From NCBI GenBank assembly GCA_036744635.1, contig DAIOHQ010000024.1, positions 1-30,213 of the forward strand: a DNA stretch of 30,213 nt, given 5' to 3'. The stretch's first letter is position 1. Every line of letters starts with the position of its first letter. The notes below the pieces were generated by a model that searched no databases, was not told the origin of the DNA, and saw only the letters and a list, made by a program, of their open reading frames with translations. A program made the position numbers and the translations under genes. The DNA comes from DAIOHQ01 sp036744635 (GTDB taxonomy: Bacteria > Planctomycetota > Phycisphaerae > Tepidisphaerales > Tepidisphaeraceae). Of the stretch, positions 7,354 to 15,040 are shown in pieces.

Positions 7354-7439
7354 CAATGGGAATGGCGCGACCGCCGCCGAAGGATAGCTCGCTCCCAGCC
7401 ACATCGCAGTCAGAGGAACAATCGTTTGCGCTTGATCTT

Positions 7440-7506
7440 GTAGGGGCGGGGTTTCCCCGCCCATTTTGTTTTCCGCGAAAAGAGGGCGGGGAAACCCCGC
7501 CCCTAC
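7440..7506. repeat. REPIN-like inverted doublet, GTAG-GGGCGGGG type
   Basis: Two exactly complementary 23-base arms (7440-7462 and 7484-7506), each GTAG followed by the hairpin GGGCGGGG-TTT-CCCCGCCC when read from its outer end, are joined by a 21-base spacer. It lies 87 bp after greA in the gene-free stretch 7354-7653, where nothing else was recognised. Confidence 0.9.
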
Positions 7507-7653
7507 CAAAAATATTCCCCCCGTGCGGCCATCATGATTTTCCCGATTCTGGGCCATTCTGGCCCTTGGCTTGCTCCTATCATTATGCAGTGCGGATGAA
7601 CACGCCTTTGGTCCGATATCAAGGAAATCAGGCGATTTTTTTGGTGTAGTGCA

Positions 7654-8940
7654 ATGAGCAATCTCCACGTGAAATATCTGGTGGCGGGTGGCGGGCTGGC
7701 GAGTAGCGCCGCGGTGACGGCCATTCGCCAGCGCGATGCCGAGGGTTCAATTCTGCTGGTCGGCCAGGAGATTCAGCGCCCGTACCACCGGCCGCCGCTG
7801 AGCAAGGAATATCTGCGCGGGGAAAAGCCGCGGGATGAACTGTTCACCCAGCCGGCGCAGTGGTACGTCGAGCACCGAGTTGAGCTGCGCACCGGGCGGC
7901 GGGTGTCCCATCTGGATACCGCCAGGGCGGCGGTCACGCTGGACAGCGGCGAGGATATCTCTTTCGATAGATTGCTGCTGGCGACCGGGGCATCGCCCAG
8001 GCATCTGGAAGTTCCCGGCGCGGACCTGCCGAATGTTTATTATCTGCGCTCTCTGGAAGATGTCGAGCGGATTCACAACGCGATCGACAAGGCCAAAGGC
8101 GAAGGCCACGAACACCCGCGCGGGAGCGGGCGCGGGGCCGGGCGCGGGCTGGCCGCGGTGATCGGCGGCGGCGTGCTTGGCGTCGAGCTGGCGGCCTCTT
8201 TCACGCAGCTTGGGTTGCACGTCGATCTGATCGTTTCGCGGCAGCATCCGTGGGACAAGATCGTCGGCGAAGCGGCCGGCAGATTCCTGACCCGCTATCT
8301 TGAGGCGCACGGCGTGGCCGTACATTGCAACACCCGGCCCGAGCGGCTGGAAGGCGATGGCCGGGTGCAGCGGGTCGTGCTGGGGAGCGGGGAAACGCTG
8401 ATTTGTGATTTTGCGGTGCCGGCGATCGGCATTGTCGTGAATAAGGAGCTGCTGCGCGGGACGCCGATCATGGCCGAGAAGGCGATCCTGGTGGATGCGC
8501 AGCTTCAGACCAACGTCGCCGGCATCTATGCCGCAGGCGACTGCGCGGCGGTCTTCGATCCGCTGTTCGGCAAACATCGCATCCTCGATCACTGGGACAA
8601 TGCGCAGGTGACCGGCGCGCTGGCCGGGCGGAACATGGCGGGGGCGAATGAGCGCTACGATGCGGTCAATTACTTCTTCAGCGATATTTTCGAGCTTTCG
8701 GTTTCCGGCTGGGGCGAGGCACGGCTGGTGACGCGCCGACTGGTGCGGGGCACGCCCGGCGTGGAGAAGCCGGACTTCATCGAATTCGGCGTGGCGGCCG
8801 ACGGGCGGATCGCACAGATCGTGGCGTTTGGACATGCCAACGAAGATGAGTTTCTCAAGGATTTGGTGCGACGGCGCGTGAATGTCGAAGGGCGGGAAGA
8901 GGCGATAAAGGATCCCGATCAGACGTTGAAGCGATTCTGA
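7654..8940 (+). CDS. FAD/NAD(P)H-dependent ferredoxin-reductase-like oxidoreductase
   Basis: A 428-residue flavoprotein of the ferredoxin/rubredoxin-reductase and AIF group, which moves electrons from NAD(P)H via FAD to a small iron-sulfur protein. Visible: FAD-binding VAGGGLASSAA (10-20); RPYHRPPLSKEYLRG (42-56); LLLATGASPRHLEVPG (107-122); NAD(P)-binding AVIGGGVLGVELAASF (168-183); FAD-closing IYAAGDCA (291-298); DHWDNAQVTGALAGRNMAG (312-330), typical of the oxygenase-coupled reductases; then a C-terminal domain. Residues 147-166 are a Gly/Arg/His-rich insert just before the NAD(P)-binding strand. The start has no strong ribosome-binding site, but the glycine-rich FAD motif begins nine residues in, so little can be missing. 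No ferredoxin or oxygenase gene lies next to it, so its partner is unknown. Confidence 0.88.
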   Translation: MSNLHVKYLVAGGGLASSAAVTAIRQRDAEGSILLVGQEIQRPYHRPPLSKEYLRGEKPRDELFTQPAQWYVEHRVELRTGRRVSHLDTARAAVTLDSGEDISFDRLLLATGASPRHLEVPGADLPNVYYLRSLEDVERIHNAIDKAKGEGHEHPRGSGRGAGRGLAAVIGGGVLGVELAASFTQLGLHVDLIVSRQHPWDKIVGEAAGRFLTRYLEAHGVAVHCNTRPERLEGDGRVQRVVLGSGETLICDFAVPAIGIVVNKELLRGTPIMAEKAILVDAQLQTNVAGIYAAGDCAAVFDPLFGKHRILDHWDNAQVTGALAGRNMAGANERYDAVNYFFSDIFELSVSGWGEARLVTRRLVRGTPGVEKPDFIEFGVAADGRIAQIVAFGHANEDEFLKDLVRRRVNVEGREEAIKDPDQTLKRF

Positions 8941-8970
8941 GAACCGCACGTTTGCGGGCAGCATTACAAG

Positions 8971-9009
8971 AAATGGAGCTGCGCAGCCAAGGGCGACGCA
9001 GTTCCATTT
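8971..9009. terminator. Bidirectional hairpin terminator between convergent genes
   Basis: AAATGGAGCTGCG pairs with CGCAGTTCCATTT (one G-T pair) across 13 bases. The A and T tracts at its edges let it work in both directions, between the stops at 8940 (plus) and 9035 (minus). Confidence 0.65.
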
Positions 9010-9034
9010 TCAATACGGCTGATGCGAGCGAAAT

Positions 9035-9217
9035 TTAGCGATCGTAAGTCCGTTCGGTCTTGACCCTGGTGTCACCATCCCTATCGGTCTTGACGGTGGT
9101 CTCTTTCTTGTAGGTCGTGCGATCCCGATCGTTGTCCTTCACGTCGGCTTCGGCGTGACAGCCGATCATCGGGGCCAATGACATCCCCAACAGAATCACA
9201 ATAAACAGCTTTTTCAT
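9035..9217 (-). CDS. Small highly charged lipoprotein, unknown function
   Basis: A 60-residue protein. Signal MKKLFIVILLGMSLAPMIGC places the lipidated Cys at residue 20. The mature part is almost wholly Asp, Lys, Arg and Thr, with a repeated pattern (TTVKTDRDGDTRVKTERTYDR). ATG 9217 has a strong AAGGAG eight bases upstream and starts the signal peptide, so it is preferred over the upstream start at 9334. It resembles the many tiny envelope lipoproteins of unknown role; the charged tail could bind ions or another envelope polymer, but nothing shows which. Confidence 0.75.
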   Translation of the reverse strand: MKKLFIVILLGMSLAPMIGCHAEADVKDNDRDRTTYKKETTVKTDRDGDTRVKTERTYDR

Positions 9218-9442
9218 AACTGGTCTCCTTTGCACGCTCAGGGCGTGTCGGTGACTTGCACCCCACAGAACATTCCTCCGCGGAACGCCCGCGGGAACAA
9301 TCATCATGTGTGCCATGAACAAACGGAATGCCACTGCCAGATTCCTGTCAAAAACGGAAGGCTGGGAAAGAGAAATGATGAGTACGGCAGAGAAATGAGC
9401 ATTCTGTCGGCCCGCCTGCGTCAGTTTGCGCTCAGCAATTGG

Positions 9443-10777
9443 TCAGTTCGTCGCAGGAAGAGGGGCGGAGGCACGCTCGGTGTCGCGCTGCAGATAGCGC
9501 ACACCCAGGCCCCAGAAGAGCGCGGCGGAACACATGACGACCGTGACCAGGATCATCGCGGCAGTCCAGTGGTAGGTTAGCCCGTTTGGCGTGGCGATTG
9601 GGCCGATGATGTGGCCGAGCAGCCACGGCGAGAACGCATCGCCGAGAATGTGGATGAGGAAAATATTGAGCGCAAACGCGCTGGCGCGGATGGAGGGATG
9701 GGTGACGTTGGCGAGGATGGTATTGGACGGGCCGGTGTTGAAGAAGAGGAAGAAGACGATGAGAAAAATCACTCCCCACGCGGCCGGGAACGGGGTGATG
9801 AGCAGCAGCAGAATCAGCGGGGCGGAGATGGCGATGCCGATGGCGGAGACGAGAAAATAGGAGCCGGAATAGCGTTCGCGCAGCTTGTCGCCGGTCCAGC
9901 CGCCGGCGAGGGTGGCGGCGAGGCCGGCGATCACCAGGATCATGCCGAAGTAAAAGTTCACCTGCTGCAGATCGCCGGCGCCGCGATGGAGCAGATAGCG
10001 GGGCATGAAGTAGGAGATTCCGCCGATGGCGAAGGTCATGGCGGTCATGCCGGCGCAGTCGAGCAGATAGGAGGGGTTGCGCAGCAGGAGCAGATAGTCT
10101 GCGAGCTTGGCGGACCTGGCGGACTTGGCTGAGGCGCCCAGGTCGGCCTGTCCGCGCGGCGGGCTGCGCATCAGGAAGCTGATGATGCCGAGCAGCAGGC
10201 CGGGCGGGACGACGACGTAAAACGCCATTCGCCAGCCCCAGTGCTTGGCAACGAATCCGCCGAGGATGTAGCCGAGGGCGGAGCCGACCGGAATGGCGGC
10301 GTAGAACCAGGCGAGCACCTCGCCGCGGCGAGAGATGGGGTAGAAATCGGAGATGAGGGTGGGCGCCGAGGGGCCATATCCGGCTTCGCCGATGCCGACG
10401 AAGCAGCGGGTGAACAGCAGGATAGTGAAGGTGCCGGCCAGGCCGGATGCCCCGGAGGCGAGGGACCAGATGATGACCGACAGGCCGACGAGGAACCAGC
10501 GCGACATGCGGTCGGCCAGCCAGCCGAAAATGGGGGCGGTGATGAGGTAAGAGACCAGAAAGGCGGTGGCGAGCAGGCCGGTTTTTTCCAGGGCGTGTTC
10601 GGCGTTGGCGCCGGTGAAATAGGTATCGCCGATCTGCGATTCGACGGCCGCCAGCACCATGCGATCGACGTAGTTGAACATGTTGATCGACAACAGAAGG
10701 ATGAGGGCGGCGCGGGCGCCGGGGATGGGGGCGGCGGAGGGACGGCCGCGATTTTGGTAATCGAGAGGAGCGCTCAT
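9443..10777 (-). CDS. MFS transporter, spinster-like
   Basis: A 444-residue, 12-segment major facilitator. The first helix reads LLLSINMFNYVDRMVLAAV, the NYxDR pattern typical of spinster-like MFS proteins. The loop between helices 2 and 3 has the MFS signature GWLADRMSRWFLVGL, and GIGEAGYGPSAPTLISDFYP in helix 4-5 is also typical. The duplicated second half is complete (GGWTGDKLRERY is the repeat of the loop motif). Substrate cannot be told; relatives carry sphingolipids, sugars or organic anions. It is divergent from the lipoprotein gene at 10891 and probably monocistronic. Confidence 0.88.
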   Translation of the reverse strand: MSAPLDYQNRGRPSAAPIPGARAALILLLSINMFNYVDRMVLAAVESQIGDTYFTGANAEHALEKTGLLATAFLVSYLITAPIFGWLADRMSRWFLVGLSVIIWSLASGASGLAGTFTILLFTRCFVGIGEAGYGPSAPTLISDFYPISRRGEVLAWFYAAIPVGSALGYILGGFVAKHWGWRMAFYVVVPPGLLLGIISFLMRSPPRGQADLGASAKSARSAKLADYLLLLRNPSYLLDCAGMTAMTFAIGGISYFMPRYLLHRGAGDLQQVNFYFGMILVIAGLAATLAGGWTGDKLRERYSGSYFLVSAIGIAISAPLILLLLITPFPAAWGVIFLIVFFLFFNTGPSNTILANVTHPSIRASAFALNIFLIHILGDAFSPWLLGHIIGPIATPNGLTYHWTAAMILVTVVMCSAALFWGLGVRYLQRDTERASAPLPATN

Positions 10778-10890
10778 CGCGGGTGCATGATGACGACGGG
10801 GGAGGAGATGTCCAGAGAAAGGGATGCATGAGCGGAATTGGTGGTAGGATGGCGGATGCTGTTTACCGGTTGCCGGTGGAAAGAGGCGCG

Positions 10891-12018
10891 TTGAGAAAGA
10901 TCATTCACAATCTTGTGGCGGCGGGAGTGCTGGGCTTTTTGTGCGTCGGCGGCGGGAGTTGTCAGCCTCATGGGCGCGCCTTTAGCGAGAAGGGGTTGTT
11001 GCAGGCGTCCGCGGAGCAGTTGGCGGGGACGGATGTGCAGGCGCATCGGGAGGTGGCGATTCGGCCGGGGCGGAACGTGCTGTGGTGTGGGTCGTTTCAG
11101 TTGGCGTGGAACGCGGCTTGTGAGTTGGTGGGAGGGGAACTGCGCTTTGGGGGGAAACAGCCGGAGATGGTGACGCTGTTAAACCGCAAGGAAATGACGG
11201 CCGGGGATGTGGATGCGGGGTCGTACGTGGCGGTGGCGGGGTTTGTGCGCGATGACGTCTACAAGCGGATCGACGCGGCCTTGCGGGAGAAATTTGCGGG
11301 GCACGCCAGTCCAACGCTGCTGCCGGATCCAAAGCTCACGCCGCGGCCGCAGGATATGGTGGTCTATTCCTATTTGTTCAAGAATCTGGAATTTGCGGTG
11401 CCTTATGAGAAGGGGGATGGGCCGCTGCAGTTTGACGGGAAGACGCCGGTGGCGTGGTTTGGGATGGGAAGAAATTACAAGCCGGGACGGGGGCGGATGG
11501 CGGAGCAGACGCTGATTTTGGATTACGCCGGGCCGGAGGATTTTGTGGTGGAGTTGAAGAGCAAGTCGGTGCGCGACCGCTTGATTTTGGCTCGGGTGCG
11601 GCCGGGCCAGACGCTGGCAGAGACGATGGCGGCGGTGCAGAAGCGGGTGGCGGCGGCCAAGCCGCAGCCGGCGGACGCGGCGGATGTGCTGATGGTGCCG
11701 AAGATGAATTTCGACATCACCCGCAAGTATCGGGAGCTGACCGGTCGGCAGGTGGCGGCGACGAAGGCGGGGATGGCGGAGGATCTGGTGGTGCTGGCGG
11801 CGGACCAGAAGACGCGCTTTCAGATGGATGAGAAGGGAGTGCGGCTGAAATCGGAGAGCCGGATGCAGATGGGCTGCTCAGCCGAAGCGCATCCGCGGCC
11901 AGGACATGAGATGATTTTTGACGGGCCGTTTCTGGTGATGCTGCAGGAGCGGGAAGCGCGGGAGGCTTATTTTGGGTTGTGGGTGGGGAATGGGGAGTTG
12001 TTGGTGAAGAGGGAGTGA
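10891..12018 (+). CDS. Lipoprotein with weak serpin-like C-terminal pattern
   Basis: A TTG start at 10891 with GGAAAGAGG upstream gives a fitting lipoprotein signal: MRKIIHNLVAAGVLGFLCVGGGSC. The frame is open from 10783, and ATG codons at 10828 and 10849 are alternatives. The mature part of about 350 residues matches no family I can name firmly. Its C-terminal 100 residues follow the order of serpin landmarks: VPKMNFDI (compare 'lPkF.ie'), QMDEKGVRLKSES (compare 'vnEeGteAaAaT'), then IFDGPFLVMLQEREAREAYFGLWVGN (compare 'aDrPFlf.I......LFmGrv.nP'). The segment where a reactive loop would lie is short. If it is a serpin relative, it is likely non-inhibitory. The gene is G-rich on the coding strand and converges on 12041. 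Confidence 0.7.
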   Translation: MRKIIHNLVAAGVLGFLCVGGGSCQPHGRAFSEKGLLQASAEQLAGTDVQAHREVAIRPGRNVLWCGSFQLAWNAACELVGGELRFGGKQPEMVTLLNRKEMTAGDVDAGSYVAVAGFVRDDVYKRIDAALREKFAGHASPTLLPDPKLTPRPQDMVVYSYLFKNLEFAVPYEKGDGPLQFDGKTPVAWFGMGRNYKPGRGRMAEQTLILDYAGPEDFVVELKSKSVRDRLILARVRPGQTLAETMAAVQKRVAAAKPQPADAADVLMVPKMNFDITRKYRELTGRQVAATKAGMAEDLVVLAADQKTRFQMDEKGVRLKSESRMQMGCSAEAHPRPGHEMIFDGPFLVMLQEREAREAYFGLWVGNGELLVKRE

Positions 12019-12040
12019 GGAAGGCTCAGCACCCAAGCAT

Positions 12041-12721
12041 TCAAGTCGTGCTTGGGGCGACCATTACTGAGTCCCACTGGTCCTGGAGCAGATCGGCGTC
12101 GAGTGGCTTATCGTGGCGTCGGCCGGGTTTGAACATGCCAACCACCGCCAAATGTTGAATGGCGTTGCTATAGCCAATTGTTCCGAATGGAAATGCCCAG
12201 GGGCGCCGGCGGTGTCCGCTCATTCTGTGCCGCGTTGCCTTTGCGAGGCCGGCCAAGGCACTTGTGAGCAGCGGACCTTCAGAAGCGGCCAAGTCGCAGA
12301 AGACGGCCAGCAGGATAACTGGATTGAACGACAGCGGAGTTTGAGTTCCGGCGTGTGCAGCTTCATTCTTGATCGAGAGGAAGACATCTGGAGAAAGACC
12401 TTCCCGCTGGCATTGAGTCCAAGACGGCGCCCACATTTCCATTGAATGAAAGTGCCAGTGGGTGGATGCCTCGGCATTTGTCGGGGAACCGTGGGTCCAC
12501 TTGTTATGGCCAGCGTCATTCCAGCCGATGCGGCCAAACTTCACATCCGTTCTGGGAGCGTCGAACTGCAGTGATCGTACAGCCGGTTTGCCCCGGGCTG
12601 CTGCGATCAGTGGGTTGAGGTGCGGGACGAGGTCATGCCATGCCGACCAGTGCCACAGCGGCGGCATCTTGGGGTCGCCGAGAAGGAAGTAGGTGTCGTA
12701 TTCGGAAGTGTGAAAGGGCAT
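12041..12721 (-). CDS. Hypothetical protein, unrecognised
   Basis: 226 residues, no signal peptide and no membrane segment. It is rich in Trp and His in the first half (PLWHWSAWHDLVPHLNP, then NEASTHWHFHSMEMWAPSW after a stretch with TDVKFGRIGWNDAGHNKWTHG), which could be a ligand-binding or enzymatic core. The C-terminal part has an Arg-rich turn (KATRHRMSGHRRRPWAF). No Shine-Dalgarno sequence precedes the ATG. Codon composition is less extreme than in its flanking genes. I cannot name a family. It converges with 10891-12018, 22 bp between stops, and is preceded by a repeat cluster. Confidence 0.6.
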   Translation of the reverse strand: MPFHTSEYDTYFLLGDPKMPPLWHWSAWHDLVPHLNPLIAAARGKPAVRSLQFDAPRTDVKFGRIGWNDAGHNKWTHGSPTNAEASTHWHFHSMEMWAPSWTQCQREGLSPDVFLSIKNEAAHAGTQTPLSFNPVILLAVFCDLAASEGPLLTSALAGLAKATRHRMSGHRRRPWAFPFGTIGYSNAIQHLAVVGMFKPGRRHDKPLDADLLQDQWDSVMVAPSTT

Positions 12722-12751
12722 GTATGGTGGGATAGCGGCTGGCGTTTGCAG

Positions 12752-12811
12752 ACACGGGCGGGGCGCCCGTGCAACGAATTCCTCTCCCGCGCGCTGGGCG
12801 CGCGGGAGAGG
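12752..12811. repeat. Single degenerate REP-like unit followed by a second palindrome
   Basis: 12752-12775 is one copy of the CACGGGCG-type hairpin, with the outer head reading GTTG instead of GTAG. Five bases later CCTCTCCCGCGCG pairs with CGCGCGGGAGAGG (12781-12793 with 12799-12811) across five bases. This second hairpin begins 10 bp past the stop of the gene ending at 12822 (minus) and may help to end its transcript. Confidence 0.75.
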
Positions 12812-12821
12812 CAGGTTTTCG

Positions 12822-14609
12822 TCATTTGGTTTCGAAAGTTAGCCAGGTTACGTCGGCGGTGAGGGGGAAGGTGGCGGTGGTGGTGGCGTTATCGGTGGAG
12901 ACGGTTGTGGCTTTGGCTTGTTCGCCGGTGGCGGGGCGGAGGGTGGTGATATCGCCGGCGATGGCTTTGTCGATTTGCAGGGTCATGGTGGCGCCGGGGT
13001 AGGGGTTGGCGATGTTGGGGGTGACTACGTAGGCGGCTACCGCGAATTTTTTGGGGGCTACCTGGAAGGTGAGAAGGGCTACGGCATCGCTGGCTTTTTG
13101 GGGGCCGCCGGTTTCGCTTTTGGCGATCAGCTCGGAATCGGGGGCGAGGGCGTAGCGGAAGGAGAGGTCGGTGGGCTTGTCGATCTTCTTTGCATTTTGC
13201 AGCGGCTGGACGAAAGCGTGCATCGCGGTGAGGGGCTTGGAATCCTGCCACTTGAAGGCCAGCGGGTCCTTGATCGCGGGGAGGAGGGCGTGGGACATCT
13301 CATCGTCGGCCCCTTCGTAGGCGCTGTGGAGCAGGACGAAGGCGGAGCCCTGGTTGAGCCAGAAGGCGAGGCTGCGAGTGAGGCCGGCGGATTTGAGCTG
13401 CCAGCCGTCGACGCCCTCGACTTTCGTCGAGGTTTTGTGGCCTTTGGCGTCGGTGGTTTCGTGCATCAGGCCGGGAATGTCGGAGGGGACGACGCCGATG
13501 GAAGGGATGGCGACGAGTTTTTTGGAGTCGCGGATGCGGGCGATGAGGTTGTCGTGGCGGGAGAAGTTGGCGGCGTAGGATTCGGGCTGGGAGAGGAGCA
13601 TTTCCGGCGCAGCGCCTTCGGCGAATTTGAGGGGGTCGCGCTTGGGCCAGGCATCCGTGCTGGCGTCGAGCCAGCCTTTGGTGGTGATGCCGCTGTAGAC
13701 ACTGTAGAAGGAGAAGGCCTGGCCGACGCATTCGGCGGGGATGTCCTTGTCGGAAAGCTGGTCGAACTGATGGTGCGACTGCGACCACCAGAGGGTGGGC
13801 TCTTTGTAGCCGTTTTTGAGCGTGCGCGCGATGAGCTGAGTTTCAAATTCGTAGACCTGGCCGCCGGGCTTGATCATGTCGACGGTCAGGCCGGGGAAGG
13901 GCTTGGAGGCGGGGAAGCCCCACCAGAGGTTCTGGCCCATCTCCAGGTCATAGGTGTTGGGCTGGGTGAAGCCGGCCTCGCGGGCCATGCGGAGGAGCTG
14001 TTCGAGGCCAGTCCAGGTTTTGTCGAGGAAGGAATCGAATTCGCGCGAGCCTGGCTTGCCCATCGGGGGAAGTTGGCCTGAGAATTTGACCCAGTTGGCG
14101 ACTTCATCGCCTTCGCCCATGGCGGGGATGTGGACGAAGATGAGGCAGGGGCGGATGCCGGCGGCCTTGCAGGCCTGAAACTGCTTGAGCATCGAGTCCT
14201 GCTCGGCGATGGAATAGCCGGTCCATTGCACGTTCATGTAGTTGCCGCTGGAGGGGCTGGCGATGCGCACGCGGCGGACGCCGGCGGCGGCCATCTGCTT
14301 GAGGACGGCGGTGTGCTGCTCGAGCGACCAGTCGGGCATGTGCTTGTAGTAGATGCCAATGCCGGCGAGGGCGTCGGCCGCGGGGACAGTGCGGACATTG
14401 GAGCGCCAGGAGGCGCGGTAGAGGGAGGCGACGCCCTTGGGAAGGGGATCGAGCTGGTCGGGTTGGGCGTAGTCGATGAGAGCGGGGGCCGGCGCGGGCG
14501 CGGGCGCGGGAGATTTTTCATCAGCGCGGGCGGGGCGGTCGAGGGTCTGGGTCATGAGGAAAGCTCCGGTCAGGGCGAAGAAGGCGAGAAGGGCACGGGG
14601 GATTTTCAT
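12822..14609 (-). CDS. Secreted glycosidase-like protein, (beta/alpha) barrel
   Basis: A 595-residue exported protein. Signal peptide MKIPRALLAFFALTGAFLM with likely cleavage after RPARA (29), then a Pro-Ala linker (PAPAPAPAPA, 35-44). The next 400 residues alternate strands and helices as in a TIM barrel: GVRRVRIASPSSGNYMNVQW (110-129), AGIRPCLIFVHIP (150-162), NTYDLEMGQNLWWGFP (218-233), where glycosidases often show 'lEiGNE', and a C-terminal beta-rich part (LTFQVAPKKFAVAAYVV) like the accessory domain of clan GH-A enzymes. The usual NE pair is replaced by QN, so the catalytic acid is uncertain. ATG 14609 has AAGGA and starts the signal; an in-frame extension to 14765 lacks one. The substrate cannot be named. 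Confidence 0.72.
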   Translation of the reverse strand: MKIPRALLAFFALTGAFLMTQTLDRPARADEKSPAPAPAPAPALIDYAQPDQLDPLPKGVASLYRASWRSNVRTVPAADALAGIGIYYKHMPDWSLEQHTAVLKQMAAAGVRRVRIASPSSGNYMNVQWTGYSIAEQDSMLKQFQACKAAGIRPCLIFVHIPAMGEGDEVANWVKFSGQLPPMGKPGSREFDSFLDKTWTGLEQLLRMAREAGFTQPNTYDLEMGQNLWWGFPASKPFPGLTVDMIKPGGQVYEFETQLIARTLKNGYKEPTLWWSQSHHQFDQLSDKDIPAECVGQAFSFYSVYSGITTKGWLDASTDAWPKRDPLKFAEGAAPEMLLSQPESYAANFSRHDNLIARIRDSKKLVAIPSIGVVPSDIPGLMHETTDAKGHKTSTKVEGVDGWQLKSAGLTRSLAFWLNQGSAFVLLHSAYEGADDEMSHALLPAIKDPLAFKWQDSKPLTAMHAFVQPLQNAKKIDKPTDLSFRYALAPDSELIAKSETGGPQKASDAVALLTFQVAPKKFAVAAYVVTPNIANPYPGATMTLQIDKAIAGDITTLRPATGEQAKATTVSTDNATTTATFPLTADVTWLTFETK

Positions 14610-14784
14610 GATTTGGTCCTTTGAAGCGACACTTGAGCCAACTGCTGCGGGGGAAATTGTAGCCATGTCTCGGCGAAGCAGGAATGGCGCGGCCCGCGGA
14701 TTTTGGGCGCAGCGCGCGAATTTGGCATCCCAATTTGTGGCATGGTGCTGCCAGCCCATGCACAAGAGGCGCCATCGCTGCTGC

Positions 14785-14909
14785 GTAGCACGGGTTTTCC
14801 TTAACCCGTGCCCAATGGATCAAAATTCTCGCCCGGCACATGATTCGAGAAACCAGCTCTCTCGCCCTGGCCGAGCTGCTCGGCATGGGTTCAGGAAAAC
14901 CCATGCTAC
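14785..14909. repeat. REPIN-like inverted doublet, GTAG-CACGGGTT type
   Basis: Left unit 14785-14811 and right unit 14883-14909 each have a GTAG head (CTAC at the right end) and a hairpin, with 71 bases between them. The left stem is CACGGGTT/AACCCGTG and the right one CATGGGTT/AACCCATG: both sides of the stem changed together. It lies in the gene-free stretch 14610-15040, which otherwise holds only the degenerate unit at 14919-14953. Confidence 0.88.
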
Positions 14910-14918
14910 GGGAGACGA

Positions 14919-14953
14919 ACACGGGGCGGGACGTTGCGGGACGCCCGTGGCAC
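14919..14953. repeat. Degenerate CACGGGCG-type REP unit
   Basis: ACACGGGGCGGGACG...GCGGGACGCCCGTGG looks like the right arm of the element at 1799-1822 with an internal duplication of GCGGGACG. It adjoins the doublet at 14785-14909. Confidence 0.55.
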
Positions 14954-15040
14954 GGCAGAGCGCTGCGCTTCGAGCGAATGCGCAGGGTTGGCCATGCCAC
15001 GTGGAAAGCGATAGCGCTCCATTCGTCACAAACAAGCGGC

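Noticed and set aside
5623..7668. A 681-codon open frame on the minus strand
   Set aside because: It runs antisense to the FtsQ-like gene and greA, both with ribosome-binding sites and family motifs. Its product is low-complexity Val/Gly/Asp-rich sequence, as expected for the shadow of a high-GC gene.
12918..14081. A 387-codon plus-strand open frame
   Set aside because: Antisense to the secreted glycosidase-like gene; Gly/Val/Asp-rich shadow product.
14610..15040. Searched for a tRNA or small gene
   Set aside because: Segments such as GGTTCAGGAAAACC look slightly like a T-arm but belong to the repeat doublet; no cloverleaf can be drawn.
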